This document shows positions 13,401 to 28,400 of a stretch of 64,000 bases of DNA, piece by piece. A program made the position numbers and the translations under genes. Positions within the stretch are counted from its first letter, which is position 1; every line of letters starts with the position of its first letter. Under the pieces are notes generated by a model. It had not been told where the DNA came from, did no database searches, and saw only the letters and a list, made by a program, of their open reading frames with translations. This DNA is from Linyphia triangularis (lineage: Eukaryota; Arthropoda; Arachnida; Araneae; Linyphiidae): the NCBI GenBank assembly GCA_963978545.1, contig OZ021722.1:6777201-6841200 (forward strand), in the 5' to 3' direction.

Positions 13401-16400
13401 CTATCTGCCAAATCCTCTAGAAACTAGTCTATCTGCATTCCTCTAGAAATTGATCCCCATGGACTAAGTTTGCTTTTCCTCTGAAAAATTCTATTGTTAA
13501 AGCATGAAACATTCAAAATAGCTATACATGTATGTAATGTTCACATGATTTTGTAAAGGTCCAAGGAAAGACAGTATAGCGATTCAGGAAACAGTCTTTT
13601 AAGCAGCAGTCAAACACATTTATCCGTTACAGACAGGAACATGTTAATCAAACAGGAGATAGCAGTGGAATGAATGAAGAATCTTCGCCCAGAGAGCTGT
13701 AAACTAACAATGTATTTAACTGTGGTAATTGTGCTAAGCTTAGGGAAAATTCGAATACCATGGGTGTGTGAAACTATCAGGCTAATGCAATGTCGAGCAA
13801 AACTGAATATTAACGATGGATCTCAATGAAAAAAAAAAAGCGCTGACCTTAACAAATCTCGCATGAATTGGATGTCGAAAACGTGGGATGTTATTGAAGG
13901 AATCGGTGAAAGGTTAAAAATAATAGAATGCACTCTTTGGTTGGTTGGTTGTTTTCAGATTATCAGCAACACGAGGGCTATAATGCGCCGAAACATTCGT
14001 CATTAGACAAGCCAACATACATTTACAAACACCCATGCCAACACGGGACTCGGAACCCGCAACCTCGCGGTCTAGAAGCTAGCACGCTATACCGTTTGAA
14101 TGCACTCTTTGAAAGCATGAATTAGATTAATGTGAATATTAAAAGAGATTGTTATTATATGTACTTTTAAGATTAAGACATAAAATGCAGATTCATGGAA
14201 TAAGGGATAATAGTAGTTGGTCTATAAGTTATAGATAATGAATAATTGGCTAACCTGAACTGAAGATTGGCTCAAAATTGTTTCATGCTCTGTTTATACT
14301 GCTGTTAAGCATTTTGCTTTTTAAAAACTCAAACCTTACAATAAGGTTTATTACTATGCACATGTGAAATAAGAAAACATACTTTGAGTTTACTTTGATT
14401 TTCAATTGAATAATTTGTTTTCTAGGTGTATACTTCTCCCTTGTTGGCCTCCATTGGTTTATTGACAGTGGCACCTGTTGCAATAGTGGCAGCTGTTTCT
14501 GGAAAAGTTTTGAAACGTAACTCAAAATCTGTCCAAGATGCTCTTGCAGAAGCTACTCAGGTTTATAGATATCTACTGTTTGTTTGTTAAATTGTAAGCA
14601 AGTTTATCATAATTGCACAATCAGAAAATGTTTATCACTTTTGATTGTCTTGGATTTTTTTTATCAATACCATAATTACATAAGGGTTCATACACCTCAG
14701 GGAAAACCTGGTAACTCAGGGGAAATAAATCAACCTTAAAATCACAGGGAATTCCCAGGGAAAAAAAGAAAAATCCCCCCCCCCCCCTAAAACCTGGAAA
14801 AAGTCGTTGTTACTCTGGAAAAAAATCCTACTTTTTGGTGTTATTTTTCTAACCCTAAATCGAAGAATTGAAGTTACAGAATTATTTTATAGTTTAGATT
14901 TGCAGAAAGTTATTCTTATAGAAAAGACTTTTTTTGAGTTATCGGAAGAGTTTTTGTAATCAAGGTTTGACTTTATTTATGTGGCTAAAAAGCGCGCATT
15001 GGAAAACATGGCTCTGGAAACTCAGGGAAATCTCAGGAATTTTTTTCTTCTGAAAATGAGTATGAACCCTGTATGTGCTTAATATTAAATAATTCACTTC
15101 ATAAGCACTTAAATATGGTTGTTTGAAATTAAATGGACATTTCTTTATTTATCTCTCTTTGCTATGAGTAAAAAAACAACTAAATTGTAAACAAGTTTAC
15201 AATTAAACATCTTTTTATAATTGTACAATCAGAAGGTATAATCACATTTGATAGTTGTAGATTTTATTTTATCAATACCACAGTTAAGTGCTTAATATTA
15301 AATATTGCACTTTATACTAAACACTTAATTTAGTGTGGATTGTTTGAAATTAAATGGGAATTTCTTTATTTACTTCTCAGTGCTGTGAGTAAATAACAGT
15401 GAAATCGTAAAAAAGTTTATGATTCAACATCTTGTTATAATTGTACAATAAGAAAGTATTAATCACATTCGATACTCTTAGGCTTTTTTTTTTATCAATA
15501 CCATAGTTAAGTGCTTAACACTTAACTATGATATTGATTGTTTGAAATTAAGTGGGAATTTCTCTATTTACCACTCAATACTATGATTAAAAAACAATTT
15601 GATAAAGAAATTAATTAATGTTTAATAATTTGGGTTGACTTGATTAAGTCAGTCCTCTTTCAGATGCCAATTTTCATGCATCTGTGTATTGTATAACCTA
15701 CAAAATCCCTATTAAATAACCCGACAAGCAAAATTTTTATCACAGCTGTGTTTAACGTCATCCGTACGCATTGCTTACTGTGTATCTAAAATAGGAATCA
15801 AACACGTGATGAGTGTATACAAAGCGCCTGCTTTATTTCTGAAATCACTGGACAGTCATAAAAGCATTTTTATAAATGAACATTTAGATTAAAACCAGTA
15901 CTATTATAAATTAGCACAATACATTTATTAATATCTTCTTTTTTTTCTTTCTTTTTTGTAGGTATCCGAGGAAAGAATATCAAATATCCGAACTGTGCAA
16001 GCCTTTGCCAAACTCAGTGAAGAGAACCAAATTTATGATTCTAAACTTAGAAATGTTTTGTATTTTGCATCCAAAGAATCCATAGGAAGAGCACTTTTCT
16101 TTGGCATGGTGAGGAGAGTATTCAATGAATAATAATGTAACGTTTATGACTTAACATTAAGAGGAAGTCCTAGTAAGGATCATTCCCTCTCTCTGCTATG
16201 TTACAATCTTCCAACCCAGTTAATTTAGAAACCACTTTGTAGAAAACCGTGACATTTGGTAAGTAGATACAAAAATGATTGCTTAATGAAATGAGAAATT
16301 AAAAACTTAAAAATACCGTCTAATATATTTTATTTTATATTTTGAATCTTTTCGTCAATGCCTTTGTAGTGGTGCCATCTGTAATAGTCTTTCTTTTTTC

Positions 16401-19400
16401 ATTTTCATTTATAATAGATGAAATGACATAAGTTGTTTTAATTTTAAGCGATCCTTTTTGTACCTACTCACTAAATTTCAAGGCCCAGAAGCAGAATAAT
16501 ATATAATGTTCTGCAGACATTTTTTCAAAATTTCCATTATGACATAAAAGAAAAAACCCATAAAATTAATACCACACATTTATTGCAAAATGACAATGAG
16601 GAAAAAAATTATTTTTCAAACGAAGGCATACATTCAAAATTTGTAACTTTATCAATGACTTTCAGCAAGAAAAGCTCTACAGAACGGGAAACGGACACGT
16701 AATTGATCCCCCTATGAACGTGGGGAGTTTTTCTATAAGAAACTGAAGCTCGGGGAAATGTTGTTCCGAGAAAATTGAGGGGTGGGGAAGGGTGGACAAT
16801 AAAGTCGTTTTGTTCTGCAGAACATGTCATCCCGTAGGTGAAATTCTTTTTCTCACTTGCGGGCATTTGTTCCAAACTTAAAATTGTTCTGCAAGGACTC
16901 TGATTGTTCTGCGACGAACGTCGCAGTTTTAGGCACTTTCTGCTTTCGGGTTTCAAGGTTATATACAAAGTAGTTTTTAAATGATCTGGGCTAAAAGATT
17001 ATAACATAGCGAGTATAGGGAATGATCCTTTTTTAGGACTTCCTCGTAAGAGCTTAAGTTAGCATTAAGAAAGGAATTATTTGTTTTATAAATATTTATA
17101 AACTGCATTGATGATGGATGAGGATTTAAACTGCATTTACAGTTTATTGTATTCAAATAGCACTTATTAAACATATTCAAACATTGAAACAACTATCACA
17201 TATGACATATATTAAATGTTTGAAACCTGAAAAACAATGTTATAACATTTCTCAGATTCATATTGACCTATCAAAAGCTGCAAATGAGCGTTTTCTCTGT
17301 TTGGAATATATTTCACCCTAAAGCAAAAATTCTATATGTTCATAAAACAAAATCGCTGTATAAATATGATTTTTTTTTTTTTTAAATATATGAAATAAAT
17401 GGCTACATAGGAATCTTAAGTTTTAGTTTGATAAAAATTTTATATGTAGATAATAAATTATTGTAAATTAGATGAAAAAGGAATTATGATTGTTCTAAAA
17501 AAATACTTTTCTTATTTTTAAATTCAAGTTGGCTTTGGAAAGATTTTTTTTATTGTTTATCAAAGAGCAATAATTTGCACTTTGCCTGTCAACATTTTAA
17601 CAAAATTAATTTTTAATATATAAAATATTTGCGAGTTATTAGTATAGTTAATATCCAATTAGTATAGTTTAATAAATATATTTCACACTAGAAGTTTATT
17701 TTAATCTCTTAGACAGTTTTATCTCTTTTCTTCCAGACAGGTTTCAGTGGAAATTTGATTATATTGTCAGTGCTGTATTATGGTGGCAACATGATGAATG
17801 AAAACCTCATTACCATTGGAGGCTTGTCTGCCTTTCTGTTGTATGCTGCTTATGTTGGAATATCTATTGGAGGTTTGTAAAAACATATTTGTTTGTAATT
17901 TACCTAGTTTATCTGTCAAAGATTACTGCAGTACTTATAGAATTCTGAACTCAGATAATTTTGAATACCGTTTACTCAAATAATTTCGAATACCTTCTTT
18001 AATATTGCATTAGATATATTATATAAATCTATATTTTGTTTTGAACAATAATATTCTACATTTATTTTTTCTATTTGTATAGAAATTATCCAAAGAAAAA
18101 GAAATAATATATTGAATATCAACTGCATTCTATGTATAAACCTATGTGAATTAGTATTTGTACATATATTATATTTACGATATGCATACAAGTTATAAAT
18201 TGTGGGTTAAAAAGTGCTATACGGTCCCCCCCTGGCGACTTTTCAAAATGTTGCCAATTTCAAATGACACCAAACTATGGGTGTGGAAAAATGGATGCCC
18301 AGTCAAAATATCACTAGGCAAATAACATGTTTTTTAAGGAGATAAAATAACAAAAATATGTACATAAATATAAAATATGCTAAAAAATACATTAGCAACA
18401 TTTAACTATTTTATTTGTAAATTAACAATAAATATCAATATTTTAGAATATAGAAATAGATTTCAGCTTACCTTGAACTACATTTTTCTATTCCTTTCCG
18501 CGACCCAAAATAGGTTGCCAGAATCAGGGATTGCTGCCTAGTTACCATATTTGCCGAAAAAAGGGGGACCGTATAGCTCATTTTAACCAAATTCTATAAT
18601 TTCAATTAAAATGTTCTGTGTTTTAAAAAAAATAAATCAATATTTAGTTGCCAAAATTAAGATTAAACGGGAATAGACACATGGTTTACTAATACAAGTA
18701 AATGGCTATTTGAACCGTCTTTTTGCAATTTTTAAGAATATAAGAATGAAACCCCGGCTATGTCTTGATAATCATTCAACTTGTTTTATGAAGTTACTTT
18801 ATCTTATAGCAATTTTTCTGTACATATTTGATAGGATAATTTTTTTTCAATATGTGCTATTTTTTAATAAGTGCTATAATTAGAATTTGATTAGTTTTAA
18901 CCCTAAACTGTAACTGAAACTCTAAATGATTTGAAGACATTTTTCTTTTGTAGGTTTGAGCACTTTTTATTCCGAGTTAATGCGAGGTCTTGGAGCTTCT
19001 ACCAGACTTTGGGAAATCATAGACCGAAAATCATCAATTTCATTTGAAGGTAATTTTTTTTAAATGTGTTTTTGAACTTTTAATGAGGCGTAATAGTGTT
19101 TTTTTTATTTCTGTGCAAATAAACTGTGTCTTTTTTTATTAAACAAATAAAGTAAACATAGCCTGTAATCCAATAATGTAAATAAGCAATTAACTTTCTC
19201 GACAGGAATTTTGTACAATAATTTTTTTTCATAACCTAAAGTAAATTAATATAAATAAATTGTTATACACTATACACAGGGTTCCCACAGTCATTGAAAG
19301 GCATTAGAAGTGCTTAATATTTTTTAACTTGTTTTCAAGGCCTTGAAAGTGCTTGAATTGAAAATGCTTAGAGGTCCTTAAAAGTCCTTACTTTTTGCAG

Positions 19401-22400
19401 ATGTTGTGGGGCCAACTGCAAAATTTATAAAAATATAATTCGGCCTTGCTATCCCCACGTGACTGCCACTTATCTGCATCATATCGGAATTCTCGGACGT
19501 ATTAGTATTAAGAATCCATCAACTTGTAACTTTTTTGGTAGAATATACTTTATTAGATATTTATGTATAGACATGAGGCCTGAAAACAAATTTTCAATAG
19601 TCCTTAAAAACATTATTTAGGTCCTTAAAAGTCCTTGATTTTCATTCTGTGTACAGGAAACCCTGTGTACAGTAGTTTTGAACTTAATTTTTTTTACTTC
19701 ACAAGTACATATTCACTTGTTTAATACTTGACCCTCATTTTTTATTAACCCACACTGTCATTAGTAAATTACTTGCTACCCAGCCAAACTATAAAAATAA
19801 TTGAGCGGAAATCAATTTTTAAACCTAAATTTTTTAACGATAATTTTTAATTAACATAATAGTAGACTCTGTACTTATAAGTTTGCTTAAAGAAATTTCT
19901 TTTAAGTTCAAAGTTAAAGTTTCTTTTTAAGGACGTTCTGAGTTTTATATTGCATTCTATTGCTGAGACAACAATGACACTTGTTTTAAAGGCAAAACTT
20001 GACCCAGCTCATGTAGCTGATTTGTCTGGTGATGAATCGTATCCTTTTCACCCATTGGTACTCTTCCTTGTACCAGTTGTCGCCAAGCATAAATGTTTGC
20101 ACGTTTAAATGATGCATAAATGTATCACCAAGCCTATATGCTTAGGGTTTGTTATAGATTGGTTGGTTGCATGAATTTTAATGTCACAAGAGCCAATATT
20201 GGCTAAGCTGCCCCAGGGTTTGTTATAGGATTGCTGTTTCTACCCTATAAGGGTTTGTTATAGGAATTATAAAGGATTTGAAGGCTGTTAGTTTGGGTGA
20301 GTTATTGCTGCAATTTTGCATTTTTTATCTAGTTCCTTGTATAACAGAAGAGTACCCATCCATCTTCAATGAAACTTTAAAAAAAAAAAAAATTGATTGA
20401 TCAACAAATAATGAAAGGGGTTGTTTGAAACAGAGAACTACATCGTTAAAACAGTAACACATTTATTTAATTATATACTGATGGAGAAGAAGGGAGCACA
20501 TTGTCATGCCAAGTTACTGTATCCTCTACATAGAGTACCAAAATTTCCTCTTCTCCCATAAAGTAACAAAATTAAAAATTATAAACTTTGATTTTCAAAC
20601 AGGTAACATAATATGCAAATTTAAACAAACTATTTGTCAGAAGTGAATATCTTAGCCTTGATAAAGATGTATCATTTATCAGTTTTGATTTTATATAAAG
20701 GAAAGATAAGGAATTGCCTTGTAAAAAGAAAAACATGTTCTAGAAAAAAAATGTAAAAGATATTAATATAAAAAAAACATGATTTAGACTATCAAGTATG
20801 TTAAAAGTATAAGCCTGTATCCATATAATGTATAACCCTGTTACTTATTACAAAAATGAATAGATAAATAAAATATAACCTAAATGTCTTAACACGAATG
20901 AATGTTTTATATCTAACAATAATTCAACCAAGGTCTCATGGTAGCCTGTGCACCTTGAAATTACACTTACACTATAATAATGTTTATTATTTTGATAACT
21001 TTTGACTATAGGTGGTATAACTTTGCCCAATTTCAGCGGCCATCTGAATTTCGAAAACGTTTCCTTCTCCTACCCGAGTCGTTCGGACAGTGTGGTGCTC
21101 TCTGATTTCAATATTTCCATTCCTGCTGGATCCGTTTTTGCACTGGTGGGCTCCAGTGGTTGTGGGAAATCCACAATCGGATCTCTTCTGCTCAGGCTGT
21201 ATGACTGCCAAAAAGGTACTATTTGATTCTGTTAAGAGGAATTCCTAGTAAGGATCATTCCCTATACTCGATACGTTACACTCTTCTAGCCCAGTTCATT
21301 TAGAAACTACTTTGTGTATAACCTTGACATTTGGTAAGAAAGTTTGAAAGTGATCATTTAAGGGAAGACAAGAGTCCCTGACAACCAAATCAGTCGTACT
21401 TTCATTTAATTAAAAAAGTTCCCTAAATTATTTAAAATGCAATATTTTTAATTAATTTTTGACATTGTCAATAATAACATATTTGTTATTAATGTTACAC
21501 TTCCATTTTTTTTTTTTTTTTTAATATTATTTATGTATACTTCATGTAATAAGCCTACTATTAAGACTTAGAATTGCAATGGCAATTTTTGGTTAGGTAC
21601 ACTTTTCTCAAATTCTATTGAATGTTTTAATCTAATTTTTTCCATGATAATGAAAATACATAAGATCTATCTAGTGAACCTAAAATATTTCTTAAATTAA
21701 GAAAAATAAATATTTTATGTTGTGAAAAAAGAAAAATTTTGTATACTCCGACAATCTCAGAGTGGTCACAGAACCGGGAAAACCTGGAAATCAGGGAAAT
21801 GTCAGGGAGCTTTTTGATTCTGGAAAAAATCAGGGAAATATCAGGGAACTTTTTAAAATGTCTTGAAAATCGGAGAAATTTTGTATTGTTTAAGGCACGT
21901 TCATCCATATTTTGGCACTATTTACATGGAGATTAGTGGTGGTAAGCCATTATAAGTTTAATGTTACCAAATAATTTAAACTTTTCATTACCAACAAAAC
22001 TATTTTTAAAAAAATTGCATATTATCTCTTTAGCATACATGTTCTATTTGACCTGGGGGTCTAGACATCTGGAAAACCTAAGAAAATTGGGGAAATTTTA
22101 AAAAAAATGTGCACTTAAATCAGGGAATTTTTTAGAAATCTGTCAGAGAAATCAGGGAACTTTTTTTCCTGAATTTTGTGGCCACCCTGTATATTATTGC
22201 TTTAAATATAATTTAAAAAATAAATTAGGTAAAAAATAGATTCACTGTTTGAAATAGAGAGTTTATTTGCATTTGGTTAAATTTGTTACGTAAATTTATT
22301 GTATATTTATTCTGAAAAGTGTACCTAACCAAAGGTTGGCATATAATAATTTTAAAATTCAAAGTCCGAATATAGGCTTATTACATAAAAAAAATATGTT

Positions 22401-25400
22401 ATTATTGACTGTGTCAAAAAATAATTAAAAATATTGCATTTTAAATAATTTAGAGCACGTTGAAGTTGAATGAAAGTACAACTGGTTTGGTTGTCTGGGA
22501 CTCTTGTCTCCCCTTAATGAAACGACATAAATTGTTTCCATTTAATGTCTATCTAATATATAAACAGAGTGTCTACCGGTCAGGAAAGTCACGAAAAAGT
22601 CGCGAAATCAAAAAACGGTCAAGAAAGTCACGAAAAAGTCAAGAAATCAGAGCAGAGGTCACGAAATTTTCACGCCGATTGCAAAACTGAAAAATTCGGT
22701 AATTCCTTAAGAAAAATCGACAAAAAATTAGCCAACAAACAATTGCTGAAAAAAGCAATTTTTTTCCCAAAATGACGCGAAATTTTTATGAACGTATAGC
22801 GTTTATTGCAACCATTCCTTTCTCTAAAGCCGGCCTTTTTCGGCCCGTCATGTAAACGGCAGAACTATTTTTTTTTTCTTTTATAAATTTATAAATACTC
22901 CGGATTCCGAAGTTTAGTTTTGTTAAATGTGGTCTAACTTTGAATGTTAAATATAGTTTGTGAAGTTTAAATATTCGTAGAACTTTAATGTGTGGAGCAC
23001 TTCTGCGGTATGCAAGTGTGCACTTGCTATAACAAGATCGACAGGCGAAGTGTGAATGAAGGAGTTTCGTAACTTTTTCTACACGAAAAGTTACGATAAA
23101 AATCTGGGAATCGGCAAGAACATTTTATTAACTTATTGGTAAAATATTAATCAGCAAGAATCACGAAAAAAAAATTATGATAGGTAAAAAAATTCCCCTG
23201 AAACTTTTACCGATCACTAGGCCTAACAACACTTGTTTGTGTGTGTTTTTTATAACACTACATCGTATATTTTAATTGAGTTGCCGTTATTATTGCAATA
23301 AATTCCTATACTAAAATTACTTATGTAATAAATTGTGCATTTTTATTTTTTAAAGTCATTTATTTCACGAGGAATAAGAACCTACGATGCAACGTCACTT
23401 CGATTATTTTACGGACTTCCCGAATTTTTGAATCTCGAAGCAAATTCAAAAATTCCTCTCGGAATATTTTATTCTATTAAAGATTATTTTATTTAATTTA
23501 CTTTTTGCCTTAAAGTATTAACTTAAGTTCAGAAATAATTATTGGAAAGCAACGACACAGCGGAGTCGAACGGACTTCCGGTTTTCTTCAAATCGCGGCA
23601 TGAATACCGCGCTTTCTCCGAAAGGCAGTTGCTATCCCTTTTGTTTAAGAATTTTTTTTTTTTTAATTGTCATTCCCTAGCATATAAGTTGACCCCCTAC
23701 TTTTTAGTGAACATTTTGGCCCACATTCTCGACTTTCATGCGAGTATATATACGGTATATTGTCAGGAAATATAAATGGACAATCTTGTTGAGCCTCAAA
23801 CCTATTGTTGGTTGTTGATGTACTTTTCGAGAAAACTGGATGGAATCCGATATAGATCTAGCCAAGTGGTTAATGCCTGTGTTACTTTCCAAATATAAAG
23901 TATATTGAATATTTTGCAAATCAAAATTTGATGTTAATTATAGGGAAATGGGGCATCACAAATACATCAAGACTGTGTAATTTTAACAGGCAAGCAAAGA
24001 ATGCTTAATTTTCAGTCTTTGTCGTCACATGTAATTCCATCCAACAATGCAACTAATAGCATCCTATTACCATCCCAAGAAAATGTTATTGTTGCTGAAG
24101 CAAGCAAACAATGTGAAGCAACTGGAAACACTTTGACTTTGTCAGATTTTTCATCTACTATGAGTTCTTTTTATCATTAATGAATAAGTTTTATGGGCAT
24201 TATACCAAGTAATGTGTCACACTTCTGACAGAAGCACATGTAAAGGAAGTTAATTGTTTGCTGTTATGTTCCTATAGGAGGAGGAAGTTCAGTCATTAGA
24301 TATTGAGATTGCTAAAATGAAAAAAAACAATAAAATATGCTGAAATTGGTGTTGCTTAGTGTTATCATTCACAATACTAAATTTTATGATATAATGTTTT
24401 ATTGTTCTTGCTATTTTCTATCACGCAGATTCCTCTAATTTTCTAGTGTGATTAAAACAGAATTTTAAGCATTTTAGTGAGATTTTTCAGCAAATTAATG
24501 CAGCAACCATTGTTATATTGGCAATGTATTTCTTACATTTCTATCCGAGAAAAGAAGAAAAAGGTTAATTATGGGGGGAGAAGGGAAACAATTTTTTTTT
24601 TTTTATAACTGCACGAAAAATCTACTATACGAACATTCATAGTTGTGGCTTCAATATAGGTAAAATATATTGTATTGTATCTCTGATTGTCGTCTTTTTA
24701 AAAGTATTAAATTTTTATGGTTTGCCTTTGTAATTTTTTGACAAATTGATTATTTAAACGGTTGCAAAATTTTCTGAAAAGGTCAAGAAATTTTCTTCTG
24801 AGGTCAAGAAAAGTCAAGAAATTGTATTTGACAAAGATGGTAGACACCCTGATAAATGAAAATTAAAAAAGCAAAAGACCATTGCAGGTGGAACCATTGC
24901 ATAGGCATTGACGTAAGGATTTATATATAAAACTAAGTGTGTTAGGCGCTATTTTTGAGTTTTTAATGTTTGTCATTTCATGAAGTGAATTTTCACATAC
25001 TCAATAAATTTTGCTTTATACAAAGTTGAAAATGAATTATTGGGCTGTAGATAATTTTAACATAGCAAGTGTAGGGAATGATCCATACTAGAACTTCCTC
25101 TGAAGCATTCACTTTGTGGAAAGTTTTCGTGGACTTTTTAATTTTTTTTTTCATTGAATAATCTTACTGAATAATTATTACAGGATATTGCTGAGTATAA
25201 TGTAATTAGTTTTTATTGCAAATGAAACTTTTTGAAAGAGATTTTTTTCATATATTATATTTCTTAGGAGTAAAACTTAATTATAAAAAAGAAGCCACAT
25301 GAATCAAGATTTGACTGGTGTCGAAGGTCCTAGAAGTTGTTTAAGAAACACTAGATATTGTTCTTATTGATTTTCTGATTTTTTTTTCTTTTAATTTAAT

Positions 25401-28400
25401 TATGTGGTTTTTCAAATAATCTATTTAGTTAATTTCTTCCTTTAAGATGGGCACAATGGTCCTAACTTAGTTTTTAACATTTGATGTATAAAGCATTTGT
25501 TTTCTTTTAAAAAAAAGTAGTCTTGTAAAAATACATTATCAGTTCATCCACAACATTTTTTCATTTATGCTGTTTAAAAAGCTTTTGCCACTTAATAAAG
25601 TGTTGATTTCTTTTGCCAAGAACACAGTTTACTTTTATTGATTCTTTTTTTGTAAATGACTATTATCATTTAGTTTTTTGTGCAGTTTGTATTATGTGTG
25701 TATTGTATAGAACATTTTATTAAAGTCAATTTTATTACTCACTATTGTATAATTTTATTATATGTTTAGTAAGATTGTAAATATTTCTTTATTAACTCCT
25801 TTATTATGCATCGCTGATTTTTATGTTCATTAACATAGTGCCATTTTTCTTATCAGCATGTGTTTGGTATTTGCATCTTATTTTAAATATCAAAATATCT
25901 ATCAGCAAAATATACAGTAAAGTACTTTAAAAAATGTATTCTTTAAAAATGAATGTGAATTTATGCACTCACATCCAAATATCTTTTATTTATTTTGATT
26001 AAAACAATTGTTTAATTTATTAAACAATTTTGACAACAGGAAAGAGTTTCTTCAATGATCGGTTAAATGCTATTTCATCCCAATTGGATGACAGCAAGGA
26101 GGTTATTTAGACTTCCACAGATTTGCCTGCCATAGACATGCATACCCACACACAAAATCGAAGTTAATGTAAAGGATTTAAAAAAGATTTATTCATTAGA
26201 GGGGGATACATTTAACAAATTTGGAAATATGTGTTATTTATTTTATCAGATTATTGCTTAATTGAGTTATAATTTTTGAAATAGTGAAGTTTGTATTAGA
26301 TGCATCTGCACATGGTTTGTAAATAAAAAGTATCCACTTAAAAAATATAAATGAAAAAATGGGTATCATGCAGTTATTACACTTGTAATATAAAAAATCC
26401 TTTGAAAATAACTATCTTTCGTGATTGTTAGAAGTAAAAATAAAATTGACTATACAAAGAAAAATCATGAAATGTTATCTCGTACTCGAAACCCACTTAA
26501 CAGTTGCTACAAATAGCATTGTATAAGATTTTGGTATAAAATCATGTTTAAATTATTACATGGGCTTCAAGAATATGGGCATAGAAGATTTTATATATTT
26601 AAAAGAAAATAAATTTTCAATTAACCAATTTTCAACAATTATTTGTACATTTTTAACCATTTGTTTGAATCGATAATACCACTGATGTATGTTTATTCAA
26701 ACAGGTAGAATTACAGATATTTTAGATTTTTTGTCTCATGGAAAAAACCTGACTTTAGTCGTTATTACTCTTATGTATTAACTATTGCATTTTCAAATTT
26801 GTTTAACCCTTTACATGCCCTTTATTTGCTATATTTTTCTTAAGTGAGATAACTTAGAAAAACTGGTAAAATGTAAACTTTTATTTTCAATTTTCTAAAG
26901 GTGTTTTTTTTTTTGTTGAAAGTTTTGTTTTAAAAAGCAATTCTCCTCTTGGTAGTTATTTTATTAAAATAATTTCAGTTATTTTGCATTTGTTTAAAAG
27001 AATAATTCAATTATTTCTTATCAAAACTGAAGTATTTTAAAATCCATTATATTAACTTCAATTTTGTTGGTTTGTTTGTGTGCTGAGTAAGCCTAATTAA
27101 TCTACTTCCTGTCATCTGATCAGGCTGAAACTTAGCATAGATTTGATGTTGATGACAATGCATTCTATCAAGTTTTGGGGACTGTCACTGTCACTAAAAG
27201 GCAACTTTTACATACATTTCGACAACGGTTTTGGAATTCTAATAGATCCTATTTAACAGTTCATTGTTGAAACTGTTTCCTGTTGCCAAAATAGTTATAA
27301 TCAGAATAAATAAAAGGTATTTGTACGTGAATACATAAAATCCTATTGCTTTTTAATAAATAATTTTTGAAACACAGTTTGCCGCATATTTTGCTGATAG
27401 AGACAGGGTTGGAAAAATACCAAATAAACCATTTTTTGCTTTTGTTTAAACCATGTTTTTTTTTTTTTTTTTTTTTTTTAATCTTATCTAATTACTTGTA
27501 TGCATATTTATAAATAAAATTTGACATTAACTAGAATAATTAATGTTCAAATAACTATTAATATTCATTCTGAAAATAATTTAAACTAAGTAAATTAACG
27601 ATTGTTGTTACTTATGTGGACATTCAAATCAGAATTTTAATATTTCATTGAGAGATAATATTTTTTAAATTCAATGTATGCAGCATAATATAATGGTAAT
27701 TGTTTACTATATAATACATGGAATATTGCTTTTGGATTCATCAGTAATAGTGATAAATTATTCAAAATGATATTTTTAAGATTTAGAAATAAGTTGTTAA
27801 AACACACAACCTTTATTTTAGAAATAAATTTAAAATGCAGATTATAATATAAGTTTAATTAATAATTTTGAATAATTATAAAAATTAATATATCTATTAG
27901 ATTAATATGAAAACTTATTGTTCAATAGGCAGTCTTTAAATGCAAGAGTTATTTAAAAATGGATTAGAACTTAATCTATTCATTAATTAATCTATCCATT
28001 ATAATTTTTCATGTACAAAAACCTCACTCAATCATGTTATAGTCTAAAGAATGTATATATTTCTTTCATTTAGTGAATTATTTTCTTAAGAAATAGAAAA
28101 AAAACCTAAATTCTTATTTCTTTATTCCATTTAAAACAAATTTTGGATTTAACATTTTGAATAAAAAAACAAGCTTTGCTGCATTTTCTAAAACCTGACT
28201 ATTACACAACAATTGTACAACTCCAAAAAGAAAAAAAAAATTTCTCAAGATTCACAGTAGTTGTTTTTGCAATAAAAAATATTTAAACTTCTTTCCATAC
28301 ATCAGAATTAAACTTTTTTAATATCATTTCCTTGCATTTACCATCATTCTATAACTGTTAAATTTTCGATAAATTCCTTTCAAAAAAGATATCTTTGGAA

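Larger units (their letters stand above)
10967..14425 (+). other. Intron 3
   Basis: This 3459-base intron contains two family D pieces, a large hairpin (L), a family G element nested in the second D piece, and a SINE. Positions 11760-12335 and 13430-13925 carry nothing recognisable. Confidence 0.85.
14561..15961 (+). other. Intron 4
   Basis: This 1401-base intron is made largely of about three tandem units of a ~220-bp repeat (14565-15590), the first of which is split by a short TIR element. Positions 15600-15960 are unassigned. Confidence 0.85.
16109..17736 (+). other. Intron 5
   Basis: This 1628-base intron holds a family C element (16159-17045) with a hAT-like element inside. Positions 17046-17730 are AT-rich and unassigned. 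Confidence 0.85.
19050..21011 (+). other. Intron 7
   Basis: This 1962-base intron contains a TIR element at 19277-19665 and a family A MITE at 20057-20357. The remainder is AT-rich and unassigned. Confidence 0.85.
21234..25101 (+). mobile_element. Family C TIR element, copy 3, nested
   Basis: It starts AAGAGGAATTCCTAGTAAGG 19 bases after exon 8. Its right end, ACTAGAACTTCCTC, mirrors the start. The family G element at 21758-22189 and the 2.3-kb element at 22565-24851 lie inside, and family C sequence resumes at 24855 (ATGAAAATTAAAAAAGC). Confidence 0.75.

Noticed and set aside
16609..16968. 119-codon minus-strand open frame
   Set aside because: It lies across the end of a hAT-like non-autonomous element, including its terminal repeat and flanking sequence. 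No conserved motif.
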